In this document: one piece after another, positions 1 to 6,844 of the stretch
Layout of the letters: the number at the start of each line of letters is the position of its first letter
Position numbering within the stretch: the stretch's first letter is position 1
Assembly (NCBI GenBank): GCA_025362765.1
Contig: JANYFI010000706.1
Span: 1-6,860 of the forward strand
Reading direction: 5' to 3'
Length of the DNA stretch: 6,860 bases
Origin: Ferruginibacter sp.
GTDB taxonomy: Bacteria > Bacteroidota > Bacteroidia > Chitinophagales > Chitinophagaceae
Made by a program: the position numbers and the translations under genes
Notes under the pieces: model-generated
Seen by the model: the letters and a program-made list of their open reading frames with translations, nothing else
Told to the model about the DNA's origin: nothing
Database searches by the model: none

Positions 1-317
1 TTTATATTCATGCAAATGGCATTGATTCAAGGTTCGGATTAAGCGTTGGTTCCCTCTTTGCAGTAATTGGCAACAAATACATCATTGATTCTTCCCTGCC
101 TGAATCAACTTCATTCACGCTGGTAGATACCCTGCATGGACTAACACTGCTGTTTATTTTTGCAGTCATCACCTGCACTGCGTATGCATTAAAATTAGTG
201 AAAGAAGGAAAGCTAAAACAGGCAAACAGGTTTGACATGATTGCTGCGCAAACGCTGCTGGTAATTTATATTGTGCTAAATATTTATTGTATCCACAATG
301 CAATAAACCAGGTATAA
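1..317 (+). CDS. C-terminal part of a pentameric ligand-gated ion channel-like membrane protein (5' truncated by window)
   Basis: An open frame enters from the left edge (first full codon at position 3) and ends at TAA 315-317, giving 104 visible residues. Three hydrophobic segments are seen: about residues 10-28, 41-66 and 80-99. The first, with the following SSLPESTSFTLVD stretch, resembles M2 plus the M2-M3 loop of Cys-loop/pLGIC channels (GLIC has a comparable segment ending in a loop with LP). It is followed by an M3-like helix, a basic linker (KLVKEGKLKQ) and a short M4-like helix. The extracellular ligand-binding domain would lie upstream, outside the window. If correct, the protein sits in the cytoplasmic membrane and M2 would line the pore. 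The family call is from remembered similarity. An unrelated multi-pass membrane protein is the alternative. It converges on the next gene with 21 bases between stops and no obvious terminator. Confidence 0.62.
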   Translation, partial: YIHANGIDSRFGLSVGSLFAVIGNKYIIDSSLPESTSFTLVDTLHGLTLLFIFAVITCTAYALKLVKEGKLKQANRFDMIAAQTLLVIYIVLNIYCIHNAINQV

Positions 318-338
318 AAAATTAAGTTGAATAGTCGC

Positions 339-740
339 TTACCGTTGGTTTTGAAAAGCAGATTTTTTCGTCCACATTTTTTCGATTATAAGTACAAGTG
401 AAATCCCAACTGTGTATGCAAGCATATCAATCCATGCGAATGAAGTACCCAGTATAACCCTGGCCATTGCCGAATGTTGCAGCCCGACCATGGTAATAAA
501 ATTAAAGTACTGCAATGTTTCGACGAAGTAAGAAAAAAGCAACACCGCAATGGCGGTTTTTACAATGGGTGTATTGACGAAAGATTTTACAAAACAATAA
601 ATCAATACTACTACCAGCATATCCCCTACATACGGCCGAATGATTTGGTCGTGTGCATACAAAGCGATCAATACTTCTACGCCAAATAAAATAATAGCCG
701 CTACAAAATATTTGCTCTTGAAATGAAAAGGAATATTCAT
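339..740 (-). CDS. DUF2809 family small integral membrane protein
   Basis: A 133-residue protein with four predicted membrane helices at about residues 11-28, 39-55, 60-78 and 104-119. Recognisable family landmarks are RPYVGD (35-40), a YFVETLQYF segment (71-79) and ARVILGTSFAWID (93-105), all typical of DUF2809 proteins. The length is normal for the family. No biochemical function is established for this family and none is inferred here. The ATG at 738-740 precedes the first helix directly, and no Shine-Dalgarno-like sequence is visible upstream, as is usual in Bacteroidota. The gene lies 66 bases downstream of the AsmA gene on the same strand with no terminator-like hairpin between them, so read-through transcription from that gene is likely. 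The basic C-terminal tail (KMWTKK) suggests a cytoplasmic end. Confidence 0.85.
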   Translation of the reverse strand: MNIPFHFKSKYFVAAIILFGVEVLIALYAHDQIIRPYVGDMLVVVLIYCFVKSFVNTPIVKTAIAVLLFSYFVETLQYFNFITMVGLQHSAMARVILGTSFAWIDMLAYTVGISLVLIIEKMWTKKSAFQNQR

Positions 741-806
741 AAGGCGGAAAAAAAATTAGCGAACCTGGTGAACATGCTATGCTAAAGATATAAATAAGCG
801 TAAATA

Positions 807-3488
807 CTATTGTTTTACCGCAGTGTCTTTCACTTTCTTTTTAAATAAATTATTCATCAACCCTTTCACTGATTCTTCGGGTTTCTGTTTGGCTTTTGCA
901 GTATCCGCTGCCGCATCTTTATTGCCGGATAGTTGTTTGAGCAATTCATCTTTTGCCGCCGCTATCGCCTGTTTTTTTACGGAGGCAATGGTATCTTTTA
1001 CCGCACTGGTAATCGCCAGTTTAGTGCTGTCTATTTTCGCTTTGGCAAAATCTGTTACCTGCTGCTTTAATTGCTCAGCCAGGTTTTCAGCTCCTTGTTT
1101 TAAATCTGTTTTAATAGTGGGGTTTTTTAAAAAGCCCCCCAGTGTAAGGTTCAGGTTGATGACGTCGCCTACTTTCAACGGTACACCTTTACTGTTTACC
1201 TGGCTCACCAGGTTATTTACCAACTGGTTGCCTTTATCCCCCATCATGGCGCGGGGAACTTTCATATTGATGAGGTAATTCAGCGACTGGTCAAAACCCT
1301 GTAATCCGCCAATTTCCATATCTATGCCATTTACCTTTACCGTAAAAGGTTTCACCAATAACTGCCCGTTGCTAAATTCAATATAATTCTTTACATCTTT
1401 GATGGCGATTGACTGCAGCGCGGGTATGTTCAGTGTATTCGCAATTTTTTCAAGTGGCGCAAATTTGCTGAGAAAACCTTCTATCAGCAACAGGTTACCG
1501 TTACCGGTAAGGCTGCTTAAATCCGGCATCATATTATCGCCCAGCCTTCCCTTCATTGTAAGTTGCGACGTTAATTTACCCGCAATAAATTTACCAATAG
1601 GCATTAGCACTTGTACCGTATTAAAGGCTGCGAAAGTTTTTTGTACATCCACTTTGTCCACATTATACACAAGGCTGATATCTGGTTTTGATTTACTGGC
1701 TTTTGTTGAATAAGTTCCACTCATCATCACTGCACCATCCAGCGCATTGCCTTTTACATCAGCGATGGTTACGGTTTCATCATTTATTTTAAGGCTGCCG
1801 GATAAACCAGTGATATCAACTTTATCATAATGTAGTTTATCAACAGCTGTGTTTACCAGTATATTTAAATTGGCTGGTACGGCAAAAGGCGCCGCGGCCG
1901 GGCCTTTAGTAGTTGTATCTGTTGATGTACCCATCCAGTCGTTCAGGTTAATATTATCGGCTTTCAGGTTAAGACTTGCACTCAGCGGTTTGCCCTGCAA
2001 CATGTAATTCAGCAGGTTGTTGATTTGCCCGTTGCCGCTAAAATTGGAAGAAAGGTATTGCCCGTCGAGGGTTTTAATATCCACGCTTGCTGGTGTAAAC
2101 GACGTGCTGAGTGTATTGATTTTTACCCCGGTGGGATAATCTTTCGCCACGTAAGAAAAGTTATTTAAATCAATGGAGCCTCCGGCGGTAAACTGATCGA
2201 ATTTTTGTTGCTGTATATCTTTTACATTGCCTTTTACATACACATCGGCATTCAGCAACCCGGCGATTTTTGTTCCCGCCTCCAGCTTTACCAATTGTAC
2301 TATCTTACCCAAATCAAGCTTACCTTTTGCGGCGGCATCAACAAACAAATTGCTGATGGGGTTCTTTACCAGCAGGCGAATATCAAATGGATCCTTATCC
2401 ATTTCAATATGCGCTTTTTCTATGTTTACCACGGTATGGTCTGTTACGCCATCCGGGTTATCCACCATCGCTTTTATATTAATTTGCTGCAAGGGTTTTG
2501 GCAGATCAGGATACTGAAAAAAACCATCCTTCACTTCCATATTGATATGATATGCCGGAATGGAACCGGCATTGTAAACACCTTTTACAAAACCGTCAAA
2601 CACGGCAGTACCACTCGTTTTTATCTTATTGAAATCATTTTTATAAATGGCAGGCACCAGCGATAAAATATTTTTAAAATCAGTGGAAGGCGCCTTGAAT
2701 TTGATATCCATATCGTACCCTTTTTCTGCCAGGTCTTTTATGAAACCTTCCCCTGTAATCTTCAAATCGTTCACGGTAATTTTATCCGTTTTAAAAGAAT
2801 ACACATGGGCCTTGTTATCTACCTGTATGTCAGCATCAGCAATTGCCTTGGCGTTTGACAAGTATGCAATGCCGCCATAGGTAACTGTTACCGCATCTGC
2901 ATTGGTCGTAGTTTTTAACGTAAACAGATCGGAGGTAAAATCACCGCTTCCTTCATGGTTCAGGTTAAAAATTTCTGTTCCGATGGCGCTGGTTTCATCT
3001 TTGTAACTGATATAGGCATTGCTTATTTTATATTGCTGCAACGCCATTTTAAATGGCTTTTCTTCTGTTGCCTTTATGGCCGCCGTATCGGGTTTCATAA
3101 TGTCCCAGTTCGTCAAACTATCTTTATTAATAACCGCATGGATGCGGGGCGATTCTACCTCGATGGAATAGATGGTCATATCCTTGCCTTTTATCACACT
3201 CATGATATTCAACGACGCGTCAATTCTTTTGGCAGCAATCAATGTATCAGCGGCAAAAGTACCGATGCCAACTACCTGTAGTTCATCCAACCCAACGGCT
3301 ACTTTTGGAAAATGACGAAAGAAGGAAATGTCTACGTCTTTAAAATCAACCTTTGCGTTGATGTTTTTATTGATCTGCTTTTTTACCAGCGTTACTATCT
3401 GGCTTTTAAACAGGTAAGGTGCTGCGAAGGCAACGGCTATTAACACCAATAAACTAATGAGTACTATTTTAATAATTTTCTTAACCAT
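807..3488 (-). CDS. AsmA family protein, membrane-anchored
   Basis: An 893-residue protein. It starts with a basic patch and one hydrophobic helix (about residues 5-26) that would act as an uncleaved membrane anchor. The AsmA-type N-terminal segment follows: INKNINAKVDFKDVDISFF and FPKVAVGLDELQVVG (about 40-74). The long middle part is rich in beta strands, as expected of the elongated groove fold of AsmA/TamB/YhdP proteins. An AsmA-like C-terminal domain spans about 640-790 (GNGNLLLIEGFLSKF, NGIDMEIGGLQGFD, LTLGGFLKNPTIKTDL). A Thr/Ala/Pro-rich linker lies at about 521-537. The last 100 residues form a Lys/Ala-rich, probably helical tail. E. coli relatives are implicated in envelope lipid homeostasis and inter-membrane phospholipid transfer; that role here is inference. 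The start ATG (3486-3488) opens directly into the anchor. Stop is TAG. It probably leads a two-gene unit with the DUF2809 gene. Confidence 0.88.
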   Translation of the reverse strand: MVKKIIKIVLISLLVLIAVAFAAPYLFKSQIVTLVKKQINKNINAKVDFKDVDISFFRHFPKVAVGLDELQVVGIGTFAADTLIAAKRIDASLNIMSVIKGKDMTIYSIEVESPRIHAVINKDSLTNWDIMKPDTAAIKATEEKPFKMALQQYKISNAYISYKDETSAIGTEIFNLNHEGSGDFTSDLFTLKTTTNADAVTVTYGGIAYLSNAKAIADADIQVDNKAHVYSFKTDKITVNDLKITGEGFIKDLAEKGYDMDIKFKAPSTDFKNILSLVPAIYKNDFNKIKTSGTAVFDGFVKGVYNAGSIPAYHINMEVKDGFFQYPDLPKPLQQINIKAMVDNPDGVTDHTVVNIEKAHIEMDKDPFDIRLLVKNPISNLFVDAAAKGKLDLGKIVQLVKLEAGTKIAGLLNADVYVKGNVKDIQQQKFDQFTAGGSIDLNNFSYVAKDYPTGVKINTLSTSFTPASVDIKTLDGQYLSSNFSGNGQINNLLNYMLQGKPLSASLNLKADNINLNDWMGTSTDTTTKGPAAAPFAVPANLNILVNTAVDKLHYDKVDITGLSGSLKINDETVTIADVKGNALDGAVMMSGTYSTKASKSKPDISLVYNVDKVDVQKTFAAFNTVQVLMPIGKFIAGKLTSQLTMKGRLGDNMMPDLSSLTGNGNLLLIEGFLSKFAPLEKIANTLNIPALQSIAIKDVKNYIEFSNGQLLVKPFTVKVNGIDMEIGGLQGFDQSLNYLINMKVPRAMMGDKGNQLVNNLVSQVNSKGVPLKVGDVINLNLTLGGFLKNPTIKTDLKQGAENLAEQLKQQVTDFAKAKIDSTKLAITSAVKDTIASVKKQAIAAAKDELLKQLSGNKDAAADTAKAKQKPEESVKGLMNNLFKKKVKDTAVKQ

Positions 3489-3517
3489 CCGTTTTGTTTT
3501 TTATAGGTTTGAATAAC

Positions 3518-3555
3518 CATGCAAGCATGTTGCATGCCAAAGAGGTTGGCATGCC
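3518..3555. repeat. GCATG palindrome cluster with 9-bp hairpin in the AsmA leader
   Basis: A perfect 9-bp inverted repeat, GCATGCCAA (3532-3540) and TTGGCATGC (3546-3554), is separated by a 5-base loop. Next to it lies a shorter one, CATGC (3518-3522) and GCATG (3525-3529). In total the pentamer GCATG or its complement is centred at four places within 38 bases, including the palindrome GGCATGCC (3548-3555). No T-run follows on the minus strand, so this is not an intrinsic terminator. It may be an RNA structure in the leader or a protein binding site. Confidence 0.6.
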
Positions 3556-3565
3556 ATCTAAGTGG

Positions 3566-3573
3566 CAAATTTA
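3566..3573 (-). promoter_or_regulatory. possible -7 box (TAAATTTG) for the AsmA gene
   Basis: On the minus strand this reads TAAATTTG, an exact match to the Bacteroidota -7 consensus TAnnTTTG, 77 bases before the AsmA start. No good TTTG is seen at the expected 17-21 base distance upstream, so only half of the promoter signature is present. The implied leader of roughly 70 bases contains the GCATG hairpin cluster. Confidence 0.35.
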
Positions 3574-3584
3574 CTACAATGTTT

Positions 3585-3630
3585 GGATAGAACAGGGATG
3601 ACACGGATGATGCGGATTTACGCTGATTTT
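3585..3630. repeat. GGAT-periodic intergenic repeat-like element
   Basis: The stretch carries GGAT at 3585, 3596, 3605 and 3614, then TGAT at 3624, i.e. every 9-11 bases, in the pattern GGATGACACGGATGATGCGG followed by ATTTACGCTGATTTT. It sits immediately past the stop codon of the broken gene at 3633 and before the AsmA promoter region. From memory, similar GGATGACACGGAT... stretches recur between genes in many Bacteroidota and other environmental genomes; I could not search for copies. The internal periodicity itself is directly visible. Confidence 0.5.
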
Positions 3631-3632
3631 AT

Positions 3633-4009
3633 TCAATTAAATTCAATCTTATTTCTTTGAAAGTAAAAAATTGTCTCTTTGCCATTTGCGGCTACAAACT
3701 TCATTTTTGTAAACCTGCCAACGGTCATAAGGTAAACTATTTTGTCTCCTGCTGAAAGACCGGTTGTTTCGTAGAATGCTCCCAGGCGGCATTTATGAGG
3801 ATTGTCTTTTACATCACTGGTAAAATAGAAAAACAGATAAGCTTGACGGAAGCAATTGTAGGTTCGGCATAACCAAAAAATTTATGGTCTTGCCTGATAT
3901 TTGCAGGTAAGTAAAATTCTTTTGTCTGGCTGTTAATATGTCCCTTCGTCTGACCAAAACTTTCATAACAAAACATCATTAACAATACAACCAGCAGCTT
4001 CGCCTTCAT
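3633..4009 (-). pseudogene. small secreted protein of unknown function, broken by a one-base frameshift
   Basis: The ATG at 4007-4009 opens a 66-residue frame with a clear signal peptide (MKAKLLVVLLMMFCYESFGQ; cleavage probably near residue 19-20), then LPANIRQDHKFFGYAEP and a premature TAA at 3809-3811. The -1 frame continues as clearly coding sequence, with FTSDVKDNPHKCRLGAFYET and then KFVAANGKETIFYFQRNKIE, to TGA at 3633-3635. Restoring one T in the short T runs at 3822-3825 or 3829-3833 gives a single 125-residue protein reading ...KLICFSIFTSDVKDN. I faintly recall small exported Bacteroidota proteins with a similar IFGY...FTxDVxGNPFKC pattern, but know no function. No slippery heptamer of the usual type is present, so a true lesion or a sequencing error is more likely than programmed frameshifting. 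No promoter was recognised. Confidence 0.75.
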
Positions 4010-4119
4010 GATAGTATTCTATTTGAAACTTAAATTTTGATGAGCAGCGTAAGTTGACTGTGTGCTACCGAAGTGATTATAAACTTCAAAACGATAGTAA
4101 ATAAAGATCGGCCTGCAAT

Positions 4120-4144
4120 AAAAAAATGCGGTAAAATTGCCGCA
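4120..4144 (-). terminator. intrinsic terminator of the beta-CASP gene
   Basis: On the minus strand TGCGG and CCGCA (4140-4144 and 4127-4131) form a GC-rich stem with an 8-base loop, followed directly by seven T residues (4126-4120). It lies 17 bases past the TGA of the metallo-beta-lactamase fold gene, which is the expected position and orientation. Confidence 0.8.
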
Positions 4145-4160
4145 GTTAATATTTCATCCT

Positions 4161-5564
4161 TCAACTCAACTCCACTTCTGAATGCTGTTCAGGTATCTCT
4201 ACATCTGTAAAACCTTTTCTTAATAATCGTTGCCTGAAATCAAGTTGTACAGGATACTCCCCGTGTACCAAAAATATTTTTTTTACCTGTGCAACATCCT
4301 GACAGGCGATAAACTGGCAAAGATCTTCATAATCACCGTGGGCGCTCATGCTGCGCATTTCACCAATCTCCGCATTTACTTCATGCGGCTGTCCATAAAT
4401 ACTCACTTCTTTAGGATGCTGCATCAACCGGCCTCCCAGCGAATTTGGCTCACAATAACCGGTAAGCAAAATCGTGTTACGGCTGTTCTCTATATTGTTA
4501 CTGATATGGTGTTTAATTCGTCCGGCATCGGCCATGCCGCTGGCAGAAATAATTACGCAGGGCCCTTTATAATAATTAAGATTTTTTGACTGGTCTACAG
4601 ATTCAATAAATTTCAAGCCTTTAAAACCAAAGGGATCGTCATCACTTTCCAATACTTTTCGTATGCGGTCATTAAAATATTGAGGGTAACTTTTTATAAT
4701 AGCCGTGGCTTTATTACTTAGCGGACTATCAACAAAATAATCCAGTGCAGGCAACCGATTTTCCAGTTCCAGCTGGTTGAGGGCATATAAAATTTCCTGT
4801 GTGCGGCCAACACTGAAAGCCGGCATAATGAGTTTGCCTTTTTTAGAAATGCAGGTATGATTGATCCATTCCAGCAAGGCGTCAGACGTTGGATTGTGTT
4901 CATCATGCAGACTATTCCCATAAGTACTTTCTATCAAAATATAATCCGCCTGCGGAAATTTTTCCGGCGCCTTTAAAATCACATCGCGGTAACGGCCAAC
5001 ATCGCCGCTAAAAGTTAACCGGGTAAGTTTTTCATTCTCCGTAACTTTTAAATGCACCGCGGCGCTGCCAATAATATGTCCTGCATCTGTATAACAAAAT
5101 TCAATGCCTTCTTCAATGGTAAACCAGGTATCATATTCAACCGTTTCAAAAAAACCTTCAGCTTGCAAAGCATCGGCGGTAGTGTACAACGGTTGCAGGT
5201 AAGATTTTCCTTCCGCAGCACGGCGTTTGTTGATAAACTTAAGATCGTTTTCCTGTATCCCGGCAGAGTCTTCCATCAATACTGCCGCCAGGTCTTTGGT
5301 AGCTGGTGTTGCAAATATTTTACCGGTAAACCCATCTTTTACCAATTTTGGTATCAGGCCGCTGTGGTCAATATGCGCATGAGATAAAATAAGATAATCT
5401 ACTTCAGACGCAGTAAAACCAAAGCTGGCATTGAGTTCATCTGTTTCACTGCCCATGCCCTGGAACATGCCGCAATCAAGCAATATTTTTTTACCATTAT
5501 TTAAAGTAAGTAGGTGTTTGGAACCGGTTACGGTTCTTGCGGCTCCATGGAAAGCAATTTTCAT
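4161..5564 (-). CDS. beta-CASP metallo-beta-lactamase fold RNase-like protein
   Basis: A 467-residue protein with all signature motifs of the CPSF73/Ysh1-like branch of the metallo-beta-lactamase fold. The zinc-binding HAHIDH is at 62-67, the third histidine at H163 (AGHIIGS) and the bridging aspartate at D188 (FSGDVGR). The beta-CASP cap has motif A ESTYG (E212), motif B SMSAHGDY (H409) and motif C FLVHGE (H434). The RNA-metabolising C-terminal part contains ASGMADAGRIKHH (341-353) and TGYCEPNSLGGRL. Length is normal for bacterial members of about 430-470 residues. No signal peptide is seen, so it should act in the cytoplasm, probably as a Zn-dependent endo- or exoribonuclease; the substrate cannot be told. 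All catalytic residues are intact. The ATG at 5562-5564 opens right into the first beta strand (MKIAFHGAARTVTGS), the usual family start. It is a single-gene unit with its own terminator. Confidence 0.93.
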   Translation of the reverse strand: MKIAFHGAARTVTGSKHLLTLNNGKKILLDCGMFQGMGSETDELNASFGFTASEVDYLILSHAHIDHSGLIPKLVKDGFTGKIFATPATKDLAAVLMEDSAGIQENDLKFINKRRAAEGKSYLQPLYTTADALQAEGFFETVEYDTWFTIEEGIEFCYTDAGHIIGSAAVHLKVTENEKLTRLTFSGDVGRYRDVILKAPEKFPQADYILIESTYGNSLHDEHNPTSDALLEWINHTCISKKGKLIMPAFSVGRTQEILYALNQLELENRLPALDYFVDSPLSNKATAIIKSYPQYFNDRIRKVLESDDDPFGFKGLKFIESVDQSKNLNYYKGPCVIISASGMADAGRIKHHISNNIENSRNTILLTGYCEPNSLGGRLMQHPKEVSIYGQPHEVNAEIGEMRSMSAHGDYEDLCQFIACQDVAQVKKIFLVHGEYPVQLDFRQRLLRKGFTDVEIPEQHSEVELS

Positions 5565-5749
5565 TGTTGGTATTTTTTTAGGGTTTGAAGGTAGTGAAAA
5601 GCAATTGGGTAAATAAAAAATATTGCGCTTAACAATGCACCGGAATATTATTGAAAACGACTGATAGTCTGTAAAGGCTTTTATTCAATTCCTTTATCCG
5701 TGAACCAATTTGATTGTAAAACCGTTTATTCATTTACAAAATCTTTTTG
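5565..5749. other. divergent intergenic region without recognised signals
   Basis: The 185 bases separate the leftward beta-CASP gene and the rightward flavin reductase gene, so both promoters should lie here. It is AT-rich. I found no exact TAnnTTTG box in either direction, no long inverted repeat and no tRNA-like structure. Confidence 0.5.
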
Positions 5750-6385
5750 ATGCAATATTATTCTATTCAGAAAATAAGCACCTGGGAGCGCTTTTACCGG
5801 GCTAACTTTATTAATTGCCTTAGTGGTTTTAAAAGCGCTACGTTAATAGGAACAGCCGGTAAAAATAAGCAGCCCAACCTGGCTATTTTTAGTAACCTCG
5901 TTCATATCGGGGCAGATACTGCCCTGATTGGCTTTATTAACCGGCCAAGAGAAGCGGCGCCGCATACGCTGGCAAATATTGAGTTTTCAGGCGTTTATAC
6001 CATGAACCATATTCAACCTGAATTTATACAGGCGGCCCATCAAACAAGTGCAAAATATCCGGTGAATGAAAGTGAGTTTGATCTGGACGGTGTTAGCATT
6101 GAATGGAAGGCGAATTGTATGGCACCGTTTGTTGGGGAAAGCCGCATTCAATACTCGATGGAATTGGTGGAAATCATCCCCATTAAATACAACGGCAGTT
6201 TCTTTATTATCGGTAAAGTGACGGATGTTTTTATTGATGAAAATATACTTGATAAAGATGGCTTCCTGCACATTGATAAAGCCGGTAGCATTTGTACCCT
6301 TGGTATTGACGGCTATTACAGCACTAATTTGCTGGCAAGATTTGCCTATGCCAAGCCCGGTAACCCTATTGAAAAAATAAACTAA
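5750..6385 (+). CDS. flavin reductase-like FMN-binding family protein
   Basis: A 211-residue protein matching the flavin reductase-like (split-barrel FMN-binding) family: an early GFKSATLIGTAGKNKQPNLA segment (26-45), then IFSNLVHIGAD and ALIGFINRPREAAPHTLANI (58-77), where FMN contacts are expected, followed by HQTSAKYPVNESEFD (97-111), the usual helix and loop. Members use FMN and often NAD(P)H to supply reduced flavin or to do related redox chemistry. The substrate here is unknown. It should be cytoplasmic and homodimeric. An in-frame TTG lies one codon earlier (5747), but the ATG at 5750 is the better start. No Shine-Dalgarno sequence is visible. Its TAA (6383-6385) is one base before the ATG of the next gene, so the two were probably translated from one mRNA. 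Confidence 0.85.
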   Translation: MQYYSIQKISTWERFYRANFINCLSGFKSATLIGTAGKNKQPNLAIFSNLVHIGADTALIGFINRPREAAPHTLANIEFSGVYTMNHIQPEFIQAAHQTSAKYPVNESEFDLDGVSIEWKANCMAPFVGESRIQYSMELVEIIPIKYNGSFFIIGKVTDVFIDENILDKDGFLHIDKAGSICTLGIDGYYSTNLLARFAYAKPGNPIEKIN

Positions 6386-6386
6386 G

Positions 6387-6773
6387 ATGTCACAAAAAAT
6401 ATTTTTGTCTGCTCACTGGCAATACTTCGCCTTGCTGAATTATGAAGTAGATCCGGGGGTATTGCAACCTTATCTTCCACCTTATACTGAAATTAACTTA
6501 TTCGAAGTAAAAGCGCTGGTGAGTGTGGTAGGATTTGTATTTAATGAAACCAGGGTATTGGGCGTTCAATGGCCTTTCCATACGAGTTTTAATGAGGTAA
6601 ACCTGCGTTTTTATGTAAAACATTTTGATGGTAATAAATGAAGAAGAGGCACCGCATTTATTTCTGCAATTGTACCAAAGATCATGATCGCCAAAATGGC
6701 CAATGCGCTGTACGACGAACACTATAATACCGCGAAGATGTTTCACCGCATTGAAGAAATTATACCAACATGA
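6387..6773 (+). pseudogene. DUF2071/YqjF-family gene, nonsense-interrupted and truncated
   Basis: The frame starts at ATG 6387, one base after the flavin reductase stop, and opens with the family signature: MSQKIFLSAHWQYFALLNYE, VDPGVLQPYLPPYTE, SVVGFVFNETRVLG, then FNEVNLRFYVKHFDGNK. TGA at 6639-6641 ends it at 84 residues. The same frame then continues as unmistakable family sequence (RRGTAFISAIVPK, MANALYDEHYN) to a second TGA at 6771-6773. The interrupting TGA stands exactly where relatives have tryptophan (W-[KR]-R-G), so one G-to-A change explains it. Relatives are about 230-245 residues. Here only 128 codons exist and the C-terminal half is absent, being replaced by the promoter region of the next gene. 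The function of the family is not established. UGA recoding as Trp is unlikely, because TGG encodes Trp here (residue 11) and TGA ends the beta-CASP gene. Confidence 0.82.
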
Positions 6774-6782
6774 ATAACATAG

Positions 6783-6827
6783 CAGACCAATTTTGCGGTT
6801 TGCTTTTTTTTGTTTACATTTGGTCTG
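6783..6827. promoter_or_regulatory. inverted repeat bracketing a promoter (candidate operator)
   Basis: CAGACCAA (6783-6790) and TTGGTCTG (6820-6827) form a perfect 8-bp inverted repeat with a 29-base spacer, the centres being 37 bp apart. The left arm abuts the -33 element; the right arm overlaps the -7 box. AGACC/GGTCT half-sites are frequent in operators of TetR-family repressors, so a repressor site is a fair inference. The 29-base loop and the absence of a T-run after the repeat make a terminator unlikely. Confidence 0.5.
6791..6822 (+). promoter_or_regulatory. Bacteroidota-type promoter
   Basis: TTTTG (6791-6795) and TACATTTG (6815-6822) match the -33 TTTG and -7 TAnnTTTG consensus with a 19-base spacer. 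Transcription would start near 6829-6830, leaving a leader of about 15 bases before the ATG at 6845. This is the best promoter in the window. Confidence 0.6.
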
Positions 6828-6844
6828 TAATATATATCATACAC

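Noticed and set aside
8..238. Minus-strand open frame of 76 codons at the left edge
   Set aside because: Antisense to the plus-strand membrane protein frame, which has clear hydrophobic helices and family-like motifs.
2205..2666. Plus-strand open frame of about 150 codons inside the AsmA gene
   Set aside because: It is antisense to a clearly coding AsmA frame, overlaps another antisense frame, and shows no recognisable domain. The same applies to the open frames at 823-1278, 1399-1713, 2647-2880 and 2955-3281.
3809..3840. Programmed -1 ribosomal frameshift in the small secreted-protein gene
   Set aside because: No X XXY YYZ slippery heptamer in the zero frame and no strong downstream hairpin were seen; a single-base deletion or sequencing error fits better.
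4230..5387. Plus-strand open frames (4230-4589, 5052-5387) and a minus-strand one (4718-4921) within the beta-CASP gene
   Set aside because: Shadows of a gene whose catalytic motifs are all intact; none has a plausible domain or start context.
5587..5635. Weak inverted repeat (GCAAT...ATTGC) upstream of the beta-CASP gene
   Set aside because: Only five paired bases with a long AT-rich loop; expected by chance in such sequence.
6639..6641. TGA read as tryptophan (alternative code or recoding)
   Set aside because: Trp is encoded by TGG in the same gene and elsewhere, TGA terminates the beta-CASP gene, and the gene is also truncated, so pseudogene decay is the simpler reading.
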